Origin: Ignavibacteriota bacterium
GTDB lineage: Bacteria; Bacteroidota; Ignavibacteria; Ignavibacteriales; Melioribacteraceae
Length of the DNA stretch: 64,000 nt
Direction of reading: 5' to 3'
NCBI GenBank assembly: GCA_013112585.1
Contig: JABFGH010000004.1
Coordinates: 1 to 64,000, forward strand
Within the stretch, counting starts at the first letter, position 1. Each line of letters opens with the position of its first letter. A model generated the notes under the pieces. It was given only the letters and a program-made list of their open reading frames with translations. It did not search any database and was not told the origin of the DNA. Positions 47,340 to 55,736 of this stretch are shown one piece after another. The translations under genes and the position numbers were made by a program.

Positions 47340-47537
47340 GAAGTACGGAGTACTTCAAGAAAAATAGCTATGGATGGAATCCATAGAAAATAGGAATGCA
47401 GAACGGGGGAGAACTGCAACGCAGTTCAAGAAAGATGTTTACAAATGGAAAGATACCTTCAACTACTTCTTTGTTGGAAAATTTAATTGTCTTATCATTT
47501 ACCCCAAATTATCTTCGGGGCTATTTATTTTCACTGC
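47340..47537 (+). repeat. Six-palindrome repeat module, locus B copy 3, decaying
   Basis: P1 (47340-47356, loop GGA), P2 (47368-47386, loop GGA) and P3 (47411-47427, loop AAC) are intact. P4 has a damaged right arm (CAACTAC then TTTGTTG, 47460-47476), P5 has changes in both halves (CCCCAAAT ... TTCGGGG, 47502-47520), and P6 is barely recognisable (TCACTGCCAGT). The right half appears free to drift in this copy. Confidence 0.75.
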
Positions 47538-47581
47538 CAGTTATATACGAATTTAAAGTTTTCAAAAGAAATTCAGCAAGT

Positions 47582-47603
47582 GAGACGTTCTCCCGAACGT
47601 CTC
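47582..47603. repeat. GAGACGTT palindrome, right flank of locus B
   Basis: GAGACGTTC-TCCC-GAACGTCTC, 9-bp arms, followed shortly by a T run (47611-47619), so on the plus strand it could also act as a terminator. Partner of the palindrome at 46572-46593. Confidence 0.7.
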
Positions 47604-47781
47604 TACTCGTTTTTTTTTGTAATTTAAAAAATTATAAAATGAAACAATAATTTGGCGAATTTGAAAAAAATAATTATTATTACTAATCAAATTAAGATTT
47701 TGTTCTTAAAATTTTGAAATCTAGTTTTAGGATGTAATGGTTTTGCCAACGCATAAACTAAAAACTTGATATTAAAACTCT

Positions 47782-47868
47782 GGAGAGGTGGCAGAGTGGT
47801 TGAATGCGGTGGTCTTGAAAACCATTGACGGTGCAAGCTGTCCGGGGGTTCGAATCCCTCCCTCTCCG
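47782..47868 (+). tRNA. tRNA-Ser (anticodon TGA)
   Basis: 87 nt with acceptor arms GGAGAGG and CCTCTCC, a D-arm GTGGCAGAGTGGTTGAATGC, an anticodon loop CTTGAAA with TGA at 47816-47818, a long variable arm typical of serine tRNAs, and a T-arm GGGGGTTCGAATCCCTC. The discriminator base is G. CCA is not encoded. It reads UCA codons and related serine codons. Confidence 0.96.
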
Positions 47869-47871
47869 CAA

Positions 47872-47896
47872 GGGTTTATTAAATAAACTCTTTTTT
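47872..47896 (+). terminator. Terminator after tRNA-Ser
   Basis: GGGTTTA and TAAACTC pair around a TTAAA loop (one G-T pair), followed by a T run. It starts four bases after the tRNA. Confidence 0.6.
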
Positions 47897-47995
47897 AAGC
47901 AATGATTGACAGTATCTTTGAAAAACTTGGCAGCATGCGGTTTATTTTCAAGCTCTGTTCAATTCTTTTTAATTTATTTATAGGAGTTTCACTCA

Positions 47996-48208
47996 ATGTC
48001 AGAGCGAAAAGAAGGAACAGTAAAATGGTTTAACGGTTCCAAAGGTTACGGATTCATCTCGCAAGAAGGCGGTGATGACGTATTTGTACATTTCCAATCA
48101 ATTATTGGCGATGGTTACAAAACTTTAGAAGAAGGTCAAAAAGTTGAATTCACCGTTGGTGAAGGAGAAAAAGGCCCGCAAGCAAAAGATGTCCAAGTTA
48201 TTTCATAA
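47996..48208 (+). CDS. Cold-shock protein, CspA family
   Basis: 70 residues, full length for the family. It binds single-stranded RNA and DNA and melts RNA secondary structure. RNP1 motif KGYGFISQ and RNP2 motif DVFVHFQS are intact within [21 protein letters not shown] precedes the ATG at good spacing. The leader between tRNA-Ser and the ATG is about 100 bases, and a strong terminator follows. The next gene downstream encodes a protein with a divergent cold-shock domain. Confidence 0.95.
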   Translation: MSERKEGTVKWFNGSKGYGFISQEGGDDVFVHFQSIIGDGYKTLEEGQKVEFTVGEGEKGPQAKDVQVIS

Positions 48209-48231
48209 ATAATTAAGATTTCAGCTTTGCA

Positions 48232-48258
48232 AAGCCCCGTTTATCGGGGCTTTTTTTT
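48232..48258 (+). terminator. Terminator of the cold-shock gene
   Basis: Perfect stem AAGCCCCG / CGGGGCTT, TTTAT loop, followed by TTTTTT. It lies 23 bases past the stop. Confidence 0.95.
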
Positions 48259-48281
48259 ATCTAATAATATTTTTAATTGTA

Positions 48282-48833
48282 ATGAATGACGAAAAAGAAT
48301 TACTCGATTTTTGCAGAGTAAAAAAAATATTCGATAAAGGTTTTGGTTTTCTTTCAAGTATAAATTACAGAAGAGATGTCTTTTTTCACTTTTCTAAAAT
48401 TAAAGACCAATCGGTTAAAGATGAGCTGAACAAATTAAAGCGCGGATTGTTTTATATTTTTTATACATCTAAAGCGGTTGGTGAAAAAAGAAAAGTAGCA
48501 CGTATGTGGCTCGATCTTAAAAATGTACCCGATGATTTAATTCCGGCATTTGTCTTTAAAATTATTGATGAATTGAATGAGGGCAGAACTAATCCTTTTG
48601 AACTGGCATACGTGGTGAAGGAGCTTAGAAAATTAAATTACTTGAATGCAAAAGATTTTGAGCTGGTTCTAAATTCAAAAAAAATATTAAACAATCCTTC
48701 CATTGCTATCAAAATGCTGAACGATAATGAATATGAATTATTTGATGATGTTCATAATTATTTTGATGAAATAACCGAAAAGAAAATTGATACAAAAATT
48801 TGGACAGAGACAGTTCTAAACAAATTGTATTAA
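48282..48833 (+). CDS. Divergent cold-shock-domain protein with helical C-terminal extension
   Basis: 183 residues. The N-terminal 65 residues look like a degenerate cold-shock domain: KKIFDKGFGFLSS matches RNP1, RRDVFFHFSKI matches RNP2, and FYIFYTSKAVGEKRKVARMW fits the last strands. About 115 mainly helical residues follow (VFKIIDELNEGRTN, FELAYVVKELRKLNYL) with no family I recognise. It begins 24 bases after the terminator of the CspA gene. An RNA-binding regulator is the simplest guess. An A-rich leader with no strong ribosome binding site precedes the ATG. Confidence 0.75.
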   Translation: MNDEKELLDFCRVKKIFDKGFGFLSSINYRRDVFFHFSKIKDQSVKDELNKLKRGLFYIFYTSKAVGEKRKVARMWLDLKNVPDDLIPAFVFKIIDELNEGRTNPFELAYVVKELRKLNYLNAKDFELVLNSKKILNNPSIAIKMLNDNEYELFDDVHNYFDEITEKKIDTKIWTETVLNKLY

Positions 48834-48860
48834 CCGGATGTAGTTATTTTTAAGTAAAAT

Positions 48861-48880
48861 AGATTGCTCGCAATCTGTTT
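48861..48880 (+). terminator. Hairpin after the cold-shock-domain fusion gene
   Basis: AGATTGC-TC-GCAATCT is a perfect 7-bp stem 28 bases after the stop. Only GTTTAT follows, so termination is uncertain; the palindrome may have another role. Confidence 0.35.
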
Positions 48881-49070
48881 ATCAATAACGCAGAATATCA
48901 CTAAGCGTTCCATCCTGGACAAGCAATTTAAGATACAATTCAAAACTAATAACTCATTGAAAAAAATAATTGCTTCAGCATATTATTTAATAATTTAAAT
49001 TGAAATTTTTAACTTCTCAAGCAAATTATTATTTTACTAAATACAAATTATTCACTTGGCAAGAGGATAA

Positions 49071-50303
49071 ATGAAATTAAAAATTGAAGAAGTTAGAAAA
49101 GAATTTCCATCGCTTAAAAATGAATGGGTTTTGATGGATAATGCAGGTGGTTCTCAAATTCTGCAAAAAGTGATAAATAGAATGAATGACTATTTATTGA
49201 ACTCTAATGTACAATTAGGTGCAAGTTATAAAGTGTCGGAACTGGCAGGAAAAAATATTGATGAAGCTAATAGAGTGATGGGTGAGTTTATTAATGCTCG
49301 TTCAAAATCTGAAATAATAATGGGCGGTTCAACAACTATGCTACTCAATCAATTAGCTGCAAGCTTTGGCAAAGTGTTAAAGCCGGGCGATGAAATTGTT
49401 GTAACGGATTGCGATCATGAAGCTAATATTGGTGCCTGGCGAAAGTTAGAAAGATTTGGAATAGTGATAAGGGAATGGCAGATAAATCTAGATGATTTCC
49501 GGCTCCACCTTGATGATCTTGGAAAAATTATGAATGACAAAACTAAGCTGGTGGCTGTTACTAATTCATCCAACATAATTGGTACAACAATAGACGTAAA
49601 AGAGATCACCGGTTATGTTCATAAAAGGGGAGCTTTAATTTGTGTTGACGGCGTTGCATACGTGCCTCATAGAGCCGTGGATGTTCAGAAAATGGACATT
49701 GATTTTTATGTTTTCAGTTTCTATAAACTTTATGGAACTCATTCTGCTCTGCTTTACGGCAAGCAGGAACTGTTAGAAAAATTACCGGGCATTAATCATT
49801 ACTTTATTGATGAGGAGGAAGTACCTTATAAGTTTCAGCCGGGTAATCAAAATTATGAGTTAAGTTACGGTGCACTGGGTATTACCGATTACATTTCCGA
49901 AATGGCTTCTCTGCATGGAATTTCTTCCAACTTAAGTTTGAATAATAAATCGAAGGAGTTTTTTAATCTTATCAAAGTTCATGAAGAAGAATTGATGAAT
50001 CCAATTATGGATTTACTCAATAGCAAATCAAACATTAAAATTATTGGTGAGGATTCTTACAGCGGAGATGTTCGGGTTCCAACAATATCATTTATAGTTG
50101 ATGGAGTTATGAGCAATGAAATTGTTGAACAAGTTGATAAGCATAAAATAGGAATTAGATACGGTCATTTTTACGCTAAAAGATTAATTGATAATTTAGG
50201 ATTGGAAAAACAAAACGGAGTCGTACGCATCAGTCTGGTTCATTATAACACACTTGATGAAGTAAACAAACTTGTAACTGCTTTGGATGAAATATTAAAC
50301 TGA
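49071..50303 (+). CDS. Class V aminotransferase / cysteine-desulfurase-like protein
   Basis: 410 residues. A PLP-dependent fold type I enzyme. NAGGSQILQKVINRM is near the start, a phosphate-binding GGSTTMLLNQ near residue 85, IVVTDCDHEANIGAW with the His that stacks on PLP, CVDGVAYVPHRAVDV carrying the Asp that binds the pyridine nitrogen, and FSFYKLYGTH with the Schiff-base Lys219. This matches the cysteine-desulfurase-like family (TIGR01976 type), whose reaction is not certain. No cysteine loop of the IscS/SufS kind is evident. AGAGGAT precedes the ATG. It stands alone, with no Fe-S cluster genes nearby. Confidence 0.85.
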   Translation: MKLKIEEVRKEFPSLKNEWVLMDNAGGSQILQKVINRMNDYLLNSNVQLGASYKVSELAGKNIDEANRVMGEFINARSKSEIIMGGSTTMLLNQLAASFGKVLKPGDEIVVTDCDHEANIGAWRKLERFGIVIREWQINLDDFRLHLDDLGKIMNDKTKLVAVTNSSNIIGTTIDVKEITGYVHKRGALICVDGVAYVPHRAVDVQKMDIDFYVFSFYKLYGTHSALLYGKQELLEKLPGINHYFIDEEEVPYKFQPGNQNYELSYGALGITDYISEMASLHGISSNLSLNNKSKEFFNLIKVHEEELMNPIMDLLNSKSNIKIIGEDSYSGDVRVPTISFIVDGVMSNEIVEQVDKHKIGIRYGHFYAKRLIDNLGLEKQNGVVRISLVHYNTLDEVNKLVTALDEILN

Positions 50304-50349
50304 AAAAATAAAGTTAACTGACTAATAGGCGGCTTTGCAAAACTTCAGT

Positions 50350-50467
50350 TGTCATTGCTTCCCGGCAAAATAATGCTGCGGGACAAGCGGAAGAAAACTC
50401 CTCGCAATTTAATTCATGGTTTGTCATTACGAGGAGTTCTTTTTGACGACGAAGTAATCTCATTTAA
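50350..50467. repeat. Dispersed GTCATTGC-type repeat copy
   Basis: It begins TGTCATTGCTTCCCGGC and later contains TTGTCATTACGAGGAG and then GACGACGAAGTAATCTCAT. This is the same family as the units at 32.4-32.9 kb, in inverted register. It fills most of the 291-base gap between the aminotransferase and thioredoxin genes. Confidence 0.7.
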
Positions 50468-50594
50468 GAGATTCATCGTCAACTCGGAATATTTTTTTTA
50501 ACTCTTTATAAACATATGATAGCAATTTATTGTTTCAATCTAAGGTTAAGTGAATGCTTAAAATACTAATAATCAAAATAGGAGAGTTGTTGAA

Positions 50595-51863
50595 TTGAAA
50601 AAAATATTATTGATAATGCTGTTGAGCGTTTCATTTATCTATCCGCAGGATAAGCCGATTACAGGAGAAAAATTTACAATTAAATATTTTCCAAATGAAA
50701 AAAAAATTTTAACCGGTAATTCACCGATAATATTAGTTTATGCCTATGATTATTGGGGAACAACAGCCGCAGCCATTCAAGGTGCCGAGGCTTTATTCAA
50801 GAATGTATTAAGTCCGGATGAAGGCAGAAAATTTGAAATTACTATGGTGAACAAAATTAATTATCACGAGGCAGAAGTAATTATACCTGATAGTGTTTCA
50901 CTTATCACTTACTATTTTACTAACGGTGAGCAGACAGATTATAACGACAATAAAACATATTTGAATTATATCTTTAATGAGGAAGGTAAACCGGTTAAAG
51001 GTGCAAGATTTAGAGCTGTTGATTTTATGATTATGGCGGGAAAGTCGGACAAAGAAATTATAGCTGAATTAGAAAAAGAGATAATCGATTACCCTGAAAA
51101 CCATATTGCGAGATTTGCTTACTGGCAAACAAGATTAGAAAACGCTGAAAATTACAATGCAATTGTTGATTTAAAAAAAGAATTTGTCGAAGAGTTTGAT
51201 AGTCTTAAAGAAAACTTTCAGACAGATTATAATTTCTTAAATGCTGAAGGCAAAACCTACTTTGCTTATTCAGGGGCGCTGCTGGGATTTGTGTCTAAAG
51301 ATTATAAAGCCAGCCAGGATAAGGTGATAGCAATCGCCGAGAAAATACCGGTGGATAAACGCGCTCCTATAATTTCCAGAATATATGAGCAGCATCAAAA
51401 ATCAAAGCAGGCGGAGAATTATAAAAATGAGGTCATTGGAAAACCGGCTGCCGATTTTGAGTTTGTTACAATTGATGGAAAAAACAAAAAATTATCAGAC
51501 TACAAAGGCAAGTATGTTCTTCTTGATTTTTGGGGAACATGGTGCGGACCCTGCCTCCAAGAAATACCAAACATGAAAAAGGCTTATGATAGATTTAATG
51601 AAAAAGGATTTGAAATTATAAGCATAAGCAGTGACCTGATTATGAGAACTAAAACGGAATCTGAATTCAAAAAATTTATTGAAGAAAATAAAATGAACTG
51701 GGTAAACATTTTAGACGGAACAGAAAAAAAGCTTCATACGCTTTACAAAATTTCTCGTTGGCCCACATTATTTTTAGTTGATAGAGATGGAAAAATAATT
51801 AAGAACGAAGAGGTACTTAGAGGTGATGAATTGATATCAACATTAGAAGGAGTAATAAATTAA
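50595..51863 (+). CDS. Exported TlpA-type thioredoxin-like protein
   Basis: 422 residues from a TTG start at 50595, supported by GGAGAG (50581-50586). Short signal peptide (LLIMLLSVSFIYPQ). An N-terminal beta-domain and a helical middle (residues about 145-270) precede the C-terminal TlpA/AhpC-TSA thioredoxin fold: GKPAADFEFVTIDGK, FWGTWCGPCLQEIPNM with the redox pair Cys317 and Cys320, and the cis-Pro in SRWPTLFLVD. It should act as a thiol-disulfide reductase or oxidase in the periplasm. The layout is common in Bacteroidota. A terminator follows. Confidence 0.9.
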   Translation: MKKILLIMLLSVSFIYPQDKPITGEKFTIKYFPNEKKILTGNSPIILVYAYDYWGTTAAAIQGAEALFKNVLSPDEGRKFEITMVNKINYHEAEVIIPDSVSLITYYFTNGEQTDYNDNKTYLNYIFNEEGKPVKGARFRAVDFMIMAGKSDKEIIAELEKEIIDYPENHIARFAYWQTRLENAENYNAIVDLKKEFVEEFDSLKENFQTDYNFLNAEGKTYFAYSGALLGFVSKDYKASQDKVIAIAEKIPVDKRAPIISRIYEQHQKSKQAENYKNEVIGKPAADFEFVTIDGKNKKLSDYKGKYVLLDFWGTWCGPCLQEIPNMKKAYDRFNEKGFEIISISSDLIMRTKTESEFKKFIEENKMNWVNILDGTEKKLHTLYKISRWPTLFLVDRDGKIIKNEEVLRGDELISTLEGVIN

Positions 51864-51875
51864 AAGTGTTTACTA

Positions 51876-51912
51876 AAGCCCAATTCCATCCGGTTGGTTT
51901 TGGGCTTCTTTT
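51876..51912. terminator. Bidirectional terminator between convergent genes
   Basis: AAGCCCAA (51876-51883) pairs with TTGGGCTT (51900-51907) around a 16-nt loop, then TCTTTT. It sits between the thioredoxin-like gene and the amidohydrolase gene, which end 60 bases apart. Confidence 0.75.
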
Positions 51913-51923
51913 CAAAAACTACT

Positions 51924-53597
51924 TTAGGCATTATGCCTAATTACCTGCCCATTTACTGCACCTGTGTGTTTGCTCTTTTCAATAGTAATTTTACCATTTA
52001 CAATCACGTAGTTTATTCCCGTTGGGTATTGATGAGGTTTTTCAAAAGTTGCGTTATCAATTACTGTATCGGGATTAAAAATTACTACATCGGCAAAATT
52101 ATTTTTTTTAAGTACTCCTCGTTTTTTAATTCCTAACTTATCCGCCGGCATTGATGTCATTTTCTTAACGGCAGTTTGAATGTCAAATAATTTTTCCTCG
52201 CGGCAGTATTTACCAAGCACTCTTGGGTGTGTTCCATAAAAACGAGGGTGCGGATTACCGGAACTTAGTTTTCCGTAGGGCGCTTTAGCACTGCCGTCTG
52301 AGCCGATTGAAACTAAAGGATCTTTAAGCACAGTATGAAGATTATTTTCATCCATTGCAAAACCGACAATACCTGCTCCTAAATTTTCTTCAATTAATAA
52401 TTCTCTCACAAATGTTACTTCATCGGTACCGCAAGTTTCAGCGCATTGTTTAATAGTTTTGCCTTCCCAAGTTTTATTTTTATCGCTTGCACAATAGCTG
52501 ATCATGTATCTGTCCCAACCGCCAATTCTTTCTCCTCTGCTGGAAATATAATCGTTAATCTTTTCTTGATCGCCCGCACCTTTTATTCTTTCAACAATTT
52601 CTTTTGTTGAACCCTGCCTGGTGTCAATGGGTAAAAAAGTTGACATACCCGTTCCGTATGCTACATAAGGATATCTATCTGCTTCAACAGGTAAGCCTGA
52701 ATTATAAGCATCATGAATATTTTTTAAAAATATTTCAGTTTTATACCAATTAGATTTATTACACGATTTTAAGTGTGAAATCTGTAATGAAACATTTGCC
52801 TTTCTGCAGATTTCCAAAGCTTCATCAACAGCTTCAATAACAGTATCATCTTCATTGCGCATGTGTGTTGCATAAACACCGTTATGTTTGCTTACAATCT
52901 TGCAAAGTTCAATCAACTCTTGTGTATTGCCGTAGCTGCTTGGCGCGTATTCCAATCCCGAAGCTAAACCGAGACTTCCCATCTCTATTGTTTCTCGTAA
53001 TACATTCTGCATGTTTCTCATTTCATCGGATGATGGAATAACATTATTTTTACCAACTACAAACGCCCGCAGATCTCCATGACCGGTAAACGTAGCATAG
53101 TTTATAGAAGTTTTATTTTTTTCAATTGCTTCAAAAAATCCATTCAGGTCTTTCCAGTAAATGTCAATCCCGTATCTTTTATTTTGATAAGTACTGTATT
53201 CTTTTGCATCTGCTTCATTAAATGGAAATGGTGATGAGCCGCAATTACCGGATACTTCTGTGGTCACTCCTTGATGAATTTTACTTTCAGCATGGTTGTT
53301 AACTAAAAGTTCAATATCAGTATGTGTGTGAATATCAATGAACCCCGGACAAACAATATTATTAGCAGCATTAATTGTTGTTTGTGCTTCTGCATTACTA
53401 AGATCACCAATTGCAATAATTTTATCATCAGCAATTCCAATATCAGCTATGTATGGTTTGCTTCCGGTGCCGTCCACAATTAATCCGTTTCTTATTATTA
53501 AGTCAAACTCATGTTTCATACTTATGCCTAAGAATAATCCGGTACCAACAATTGAAGTTGTTTTGATAAAGTTACGGCGGGAGATTGAAGTGCTCAT
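51924..53597 (-). CDS. N-acyl-D-amino-acid deacylase-like amidohydrolase, Tat signal
   Basis: 557 residues. A twin-arginine signal SISRRNFIKTT followed by a hydrophobic stretch points to folded export. The amidohydrolase-superfamily domain has LIIRNGLIVDGTG, the metal motif PGFIDIHTHTDIE (His near 90), TTEVSGNCGSSPFP, YATHMRNEDD, LQISHLKSC, VSIGSDGSA and GVLKKNNFADVVIF. The motif set matches the D-aminoacylase / N-acyl-D-amino-acid deacylase family, which removes acyl groups from D-amino acids and may serve peptidoglycan or peptide recycling. Convergent with the thioredoxin-like gene. Confidence 0.9.
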   Translation of the reverse strand: MSTSISRRNFIKTTSIVGTGLFLGISMKHEFDLIIRNGLIVDGTGSKPYIADIGIADDKIIAIGDLSNAEAQTTINAANNIVCPGFIDIHTHTDIELLVNNHAESKIHQGVTTEVSGNCGSSPFPFNEADAKEYSTYQNKRYGIDIYWKDLNGFFEAIEKNKTSINYATFTGHGDLRAFVVGKNNVIPSSDEMRNMQNVLRETIEMGSLGLASGLEYAPSSYGNTQELIELCKIVSKHNGVYATHMRNEDDTVIEAVDEALEICRKANVSLQISHLKSCNKSNWYKTEIFLKNIHDAYNSGLPVEADRYPYVAYGTGMSTFLPIDTRQGSTKEIVERIKGAGDQEKINDYISSRGERIGGWDRYMISYCASDKNKTWEGKTIKQCAETCGTDEVTFVRELLIEENLGAGIVGFAMDENNLHTVLKDPLVSIGSDGSAKAPYGKLSSGNPHPRFYGTHPRVLGKYCREEKLFDIQTAVKKMTSMPADKLGIKKRGVLKKNNFADVVIFNPDTVIDNATFEKPHQYPTGINYVIVNGKITIEKSKHTGAVNGQVIRHNA

Positions 53598-54047
53598 CTG
53601 ATATCCTCTTATTTAAATTAAGATTATTGATAAAATAAGAATAGTATGTTTAAAGCTGAATTAAATAAAAAATAATTGAAAATGGAAGAAGCACTATAAA
53701 TAATTTGATTTATATAAATAACAGTTGTCAACTGCTCAATTATATTTTCTGAATAAAGCTATTTACTTGACAATTAATTTTTATCTGTTTAACCTGTTAT
53801 ATATAAAAACATGTTTTTGTCCACATATAAACCAAAATAAACTTTCCAAATGAGCCTATAGGCTCCTCTTTGAAATAATGTGCTTCACCAAAGATTTAGA
53901 TTAAAATTAGAAGAAGGTATTTTTTATCACACAATAATTTGCAGTTTAATAATACTTTAGTCTCCCCAAAAGGATAGTAAACAGAGTTAAATCACAATTC
54001 AATTTTAATGTTATTAGCATATTTATTTCAAAAAAATAGAGTTGAAA
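53598..54047. promoter_or_regulatory. Divergent intergenic region with a perfect palindrome
   Basis: 450 AT-rich bases between the amidohydrolase and hybrid-kinase genes, with no credible gene. It holds two perfect palindromes: AAAAACATGTTTTT (53805-53818) and GAGCCTATAGGCTC (53852-53865, followed by CTCTTT). Either could be an operator. The second could also be a short hairpin, but it has no unpaired loop. Promoter positions are unclear. Confidence 0.3.
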
Positions 54048-55538
54048 ATGTCCGGCACTAAAATTCTTGTTGTTGAAGATAACCACATTATTTCAGAAGA
54101 ATTAAAATTAAGATTAGAATTATTAGGTTATGAAGTTTGCGGAATTGCACACAAAGCAAAGCAGGCAATTAGTATGGTTAGCAAACTTAAGCCTAATTTA
54201 GTTTTGATGGATATTGTTTTGAATGATGATATGGATGGAATTGAAGCTGCAAAAATAATAGGTAAAAAGTATCATGTTCCAATAATTTATTTAACTGCCT
54301 ATGCGGATGATGATACTATCTCGAAAGCTAAAGATACAAACCCATACGGCTATATAATTAAACCGTTTAATGAAGTAATTTTAAAAAGCAGTATTGAAAT
54401 AGCCCTTAACAAATATTATTTGGAAAATAAACTTAGAGAGAATGAATCAATACTTTCAAGCACGCTGGGCAGTTTGGATGAAGCTATTTTTAGAACAGAC
54501 GAGTTCGGAAAGATTTTATTCATGAATGAATCTGCAGAAATTTTAACAGGTAAAAATTTAGATTCATGCTTGAATAAAAAAATGGCAGAAATTTTTGATA
54601 TTGAAATAATGAATTCCAGTTACTCTTTTAATGAATTGATTAACCCTGTGCTGCACAAAGGTGAAAGTGTTTCCAGATGCAGTTCAAAATTTTTAAACGT
54701 TCCGGCAGAATGTTCCACATATATTGAAATAAGTGCTATGCCCATAAAGGATGCTGCTGATAAAATTAGCGGTTGTGTGCTTGTCTTTCATGATATTACA
54801 AAGAGAGTGGAAATTGAAAGCAAATTAATGGAAGCAAAAAATAGAGCGGAATTTGCAAGTAAAATTAAATCTGAATTTTTAGCTCAAATGTCGCACGAGA
54901 TTAGAACACCTGTTAATGCAATGTTAAGTTTTGCTAGCTTGATAAGGGAAGAGGTTGAAGACCAGGTTAACAATGAAGTTAAAGAACATTTTAGTATTTT
55001 AGATAATGCCGGTAAGAGAATGGCAAAAACAATCGACTTACTTTTAAGTATGGCTGAATTACAATCGGGCAGTTATAAAACTAAACTTATTAAAACTGAT
55101 TTTTATAAAGACATTGTGGAAAATGTTTATTTAACTTTTGCGCATAAAGCTCATAATAAAAAATTAGAATTTAATGTAAGTAAATTAACAGATGATTTTG
55201 AAACAGTTGTGGATGTTAATTCAGCAAGACAAACAATTTCTAACTTAGTTGATAATGCTATTAAATATACTAAACAGGGTAAAATTGAAATTAGAATTAG
55301 CAGAAATGAAAGCAATAGATTAATAGTCGAAATTATTGATACCGGGATTGGAATATCGAAAGAATATCAGAAAGATTTATTTATGCCCTTTACACAAGAA
55401 GACCAAAGCTATACAAGGCGGTACGAAGGTACAGGTTTGGGCTTGGCTTTAGCAAAAAAATATTGCGAGCTTAATAATGCCGATATTGAATTCGAAAGTA
55501 AAAAATCGGTTGGTTCAACCTTTAGAGTAATGTTTTAA
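54048..55538 (+). CDS. Hybrid sensor: receiver - PAS - histidine kinase
   Basis: 496 residues from ATG 54048. N-terminal receiver domain (ILVVEDNHIISEELKLRLE, phospho-acceptor in LVLMDIVLND, Asp55, conserved Lys in IIKPFNE). A PAS domain covers about 135-250 (FRTDEFGKILFMNESAEILTG). HisKA has AQMSHEIRTPVNAML (His near 283). HATPase has VDNAIKYTKQGK, IDTGIGISKEYQ and YEGTGLGLALAKKYCE. No membrane segment or signal peptide, so it is cytoplasmic. The receiver-first order suggests it is itself a target of another kinase in a phosphorelay. No adjacent regulator gene on this strand. Confidence 0.92.
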   Translation: MSGTKILVVEDNHIISEELKLRLELLGYEVCGIAHKAKQAISMVSKLKPNLVLMDIVLNDDMDGIEAAKIIGKKYHVPIIYLTAYADDDTISKAKDTNPYGYIIKPFNEVILKSSIEIALNKYYLENKLRENESILSSTLGSLDEAIFRTDEFGKILFMNESAEILTGKNLDSCLNKKMAEIFDIEIMNSSYSFNELINPVLHKGESVSRCSSKFLNVPAECSTYIEISAMPIKDAADKISGCVLVFHDITKRVEIESKLMEAKNRAEFASKIKSEFLAQMSHEIRTPVNAMLSFASLIREEVEDQVNNEVKEHFSILDNAGKRMAKTIDLLLSMAELQSGSYKTKLIKTDFYKDIVENVYLTFAHKAHNKKLEFNVSKLTDDFETVVDVNSARQTISNLVDNAIKYTKQGKIEIRISRNESNRLIVEIIDTGIGISKEYQKDLFMPFTQEDQSYTRRYEGTGLGLALAKKYCELNNADIEFESKKSVGSTFRVMF

Positions 55539-55736
55539 TTTTATTATAAATTATCCCGGCATCAACCTCATCTTAAGTGATTTCACTCACAATAAAATTA
55601 TTTCTCCGGCAATTCCTCTGTATTAGTCGGCAAATCTCATTTTTATAAAAATTTCATGCTAAACAATTACCTCCCATTTCCGATAATACAATTGTAAAGG
55701 ACTTAAAAAAATAAAAAAGAAATATGCGAGGAAAGC

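Noticed and set aside
47374-47650. Two overlapping short open frames in locus B copy 3
   Set aside because: Same by-product of the module; two frames are open at once and neither has a start signal.
46909-47868. Genomic island integrated at tRNA-Ser
   Set aside because: No integrase gene and no repeat of the tRNA 3' end was seen; only palindromic repeats lie upstream of the tRNA.
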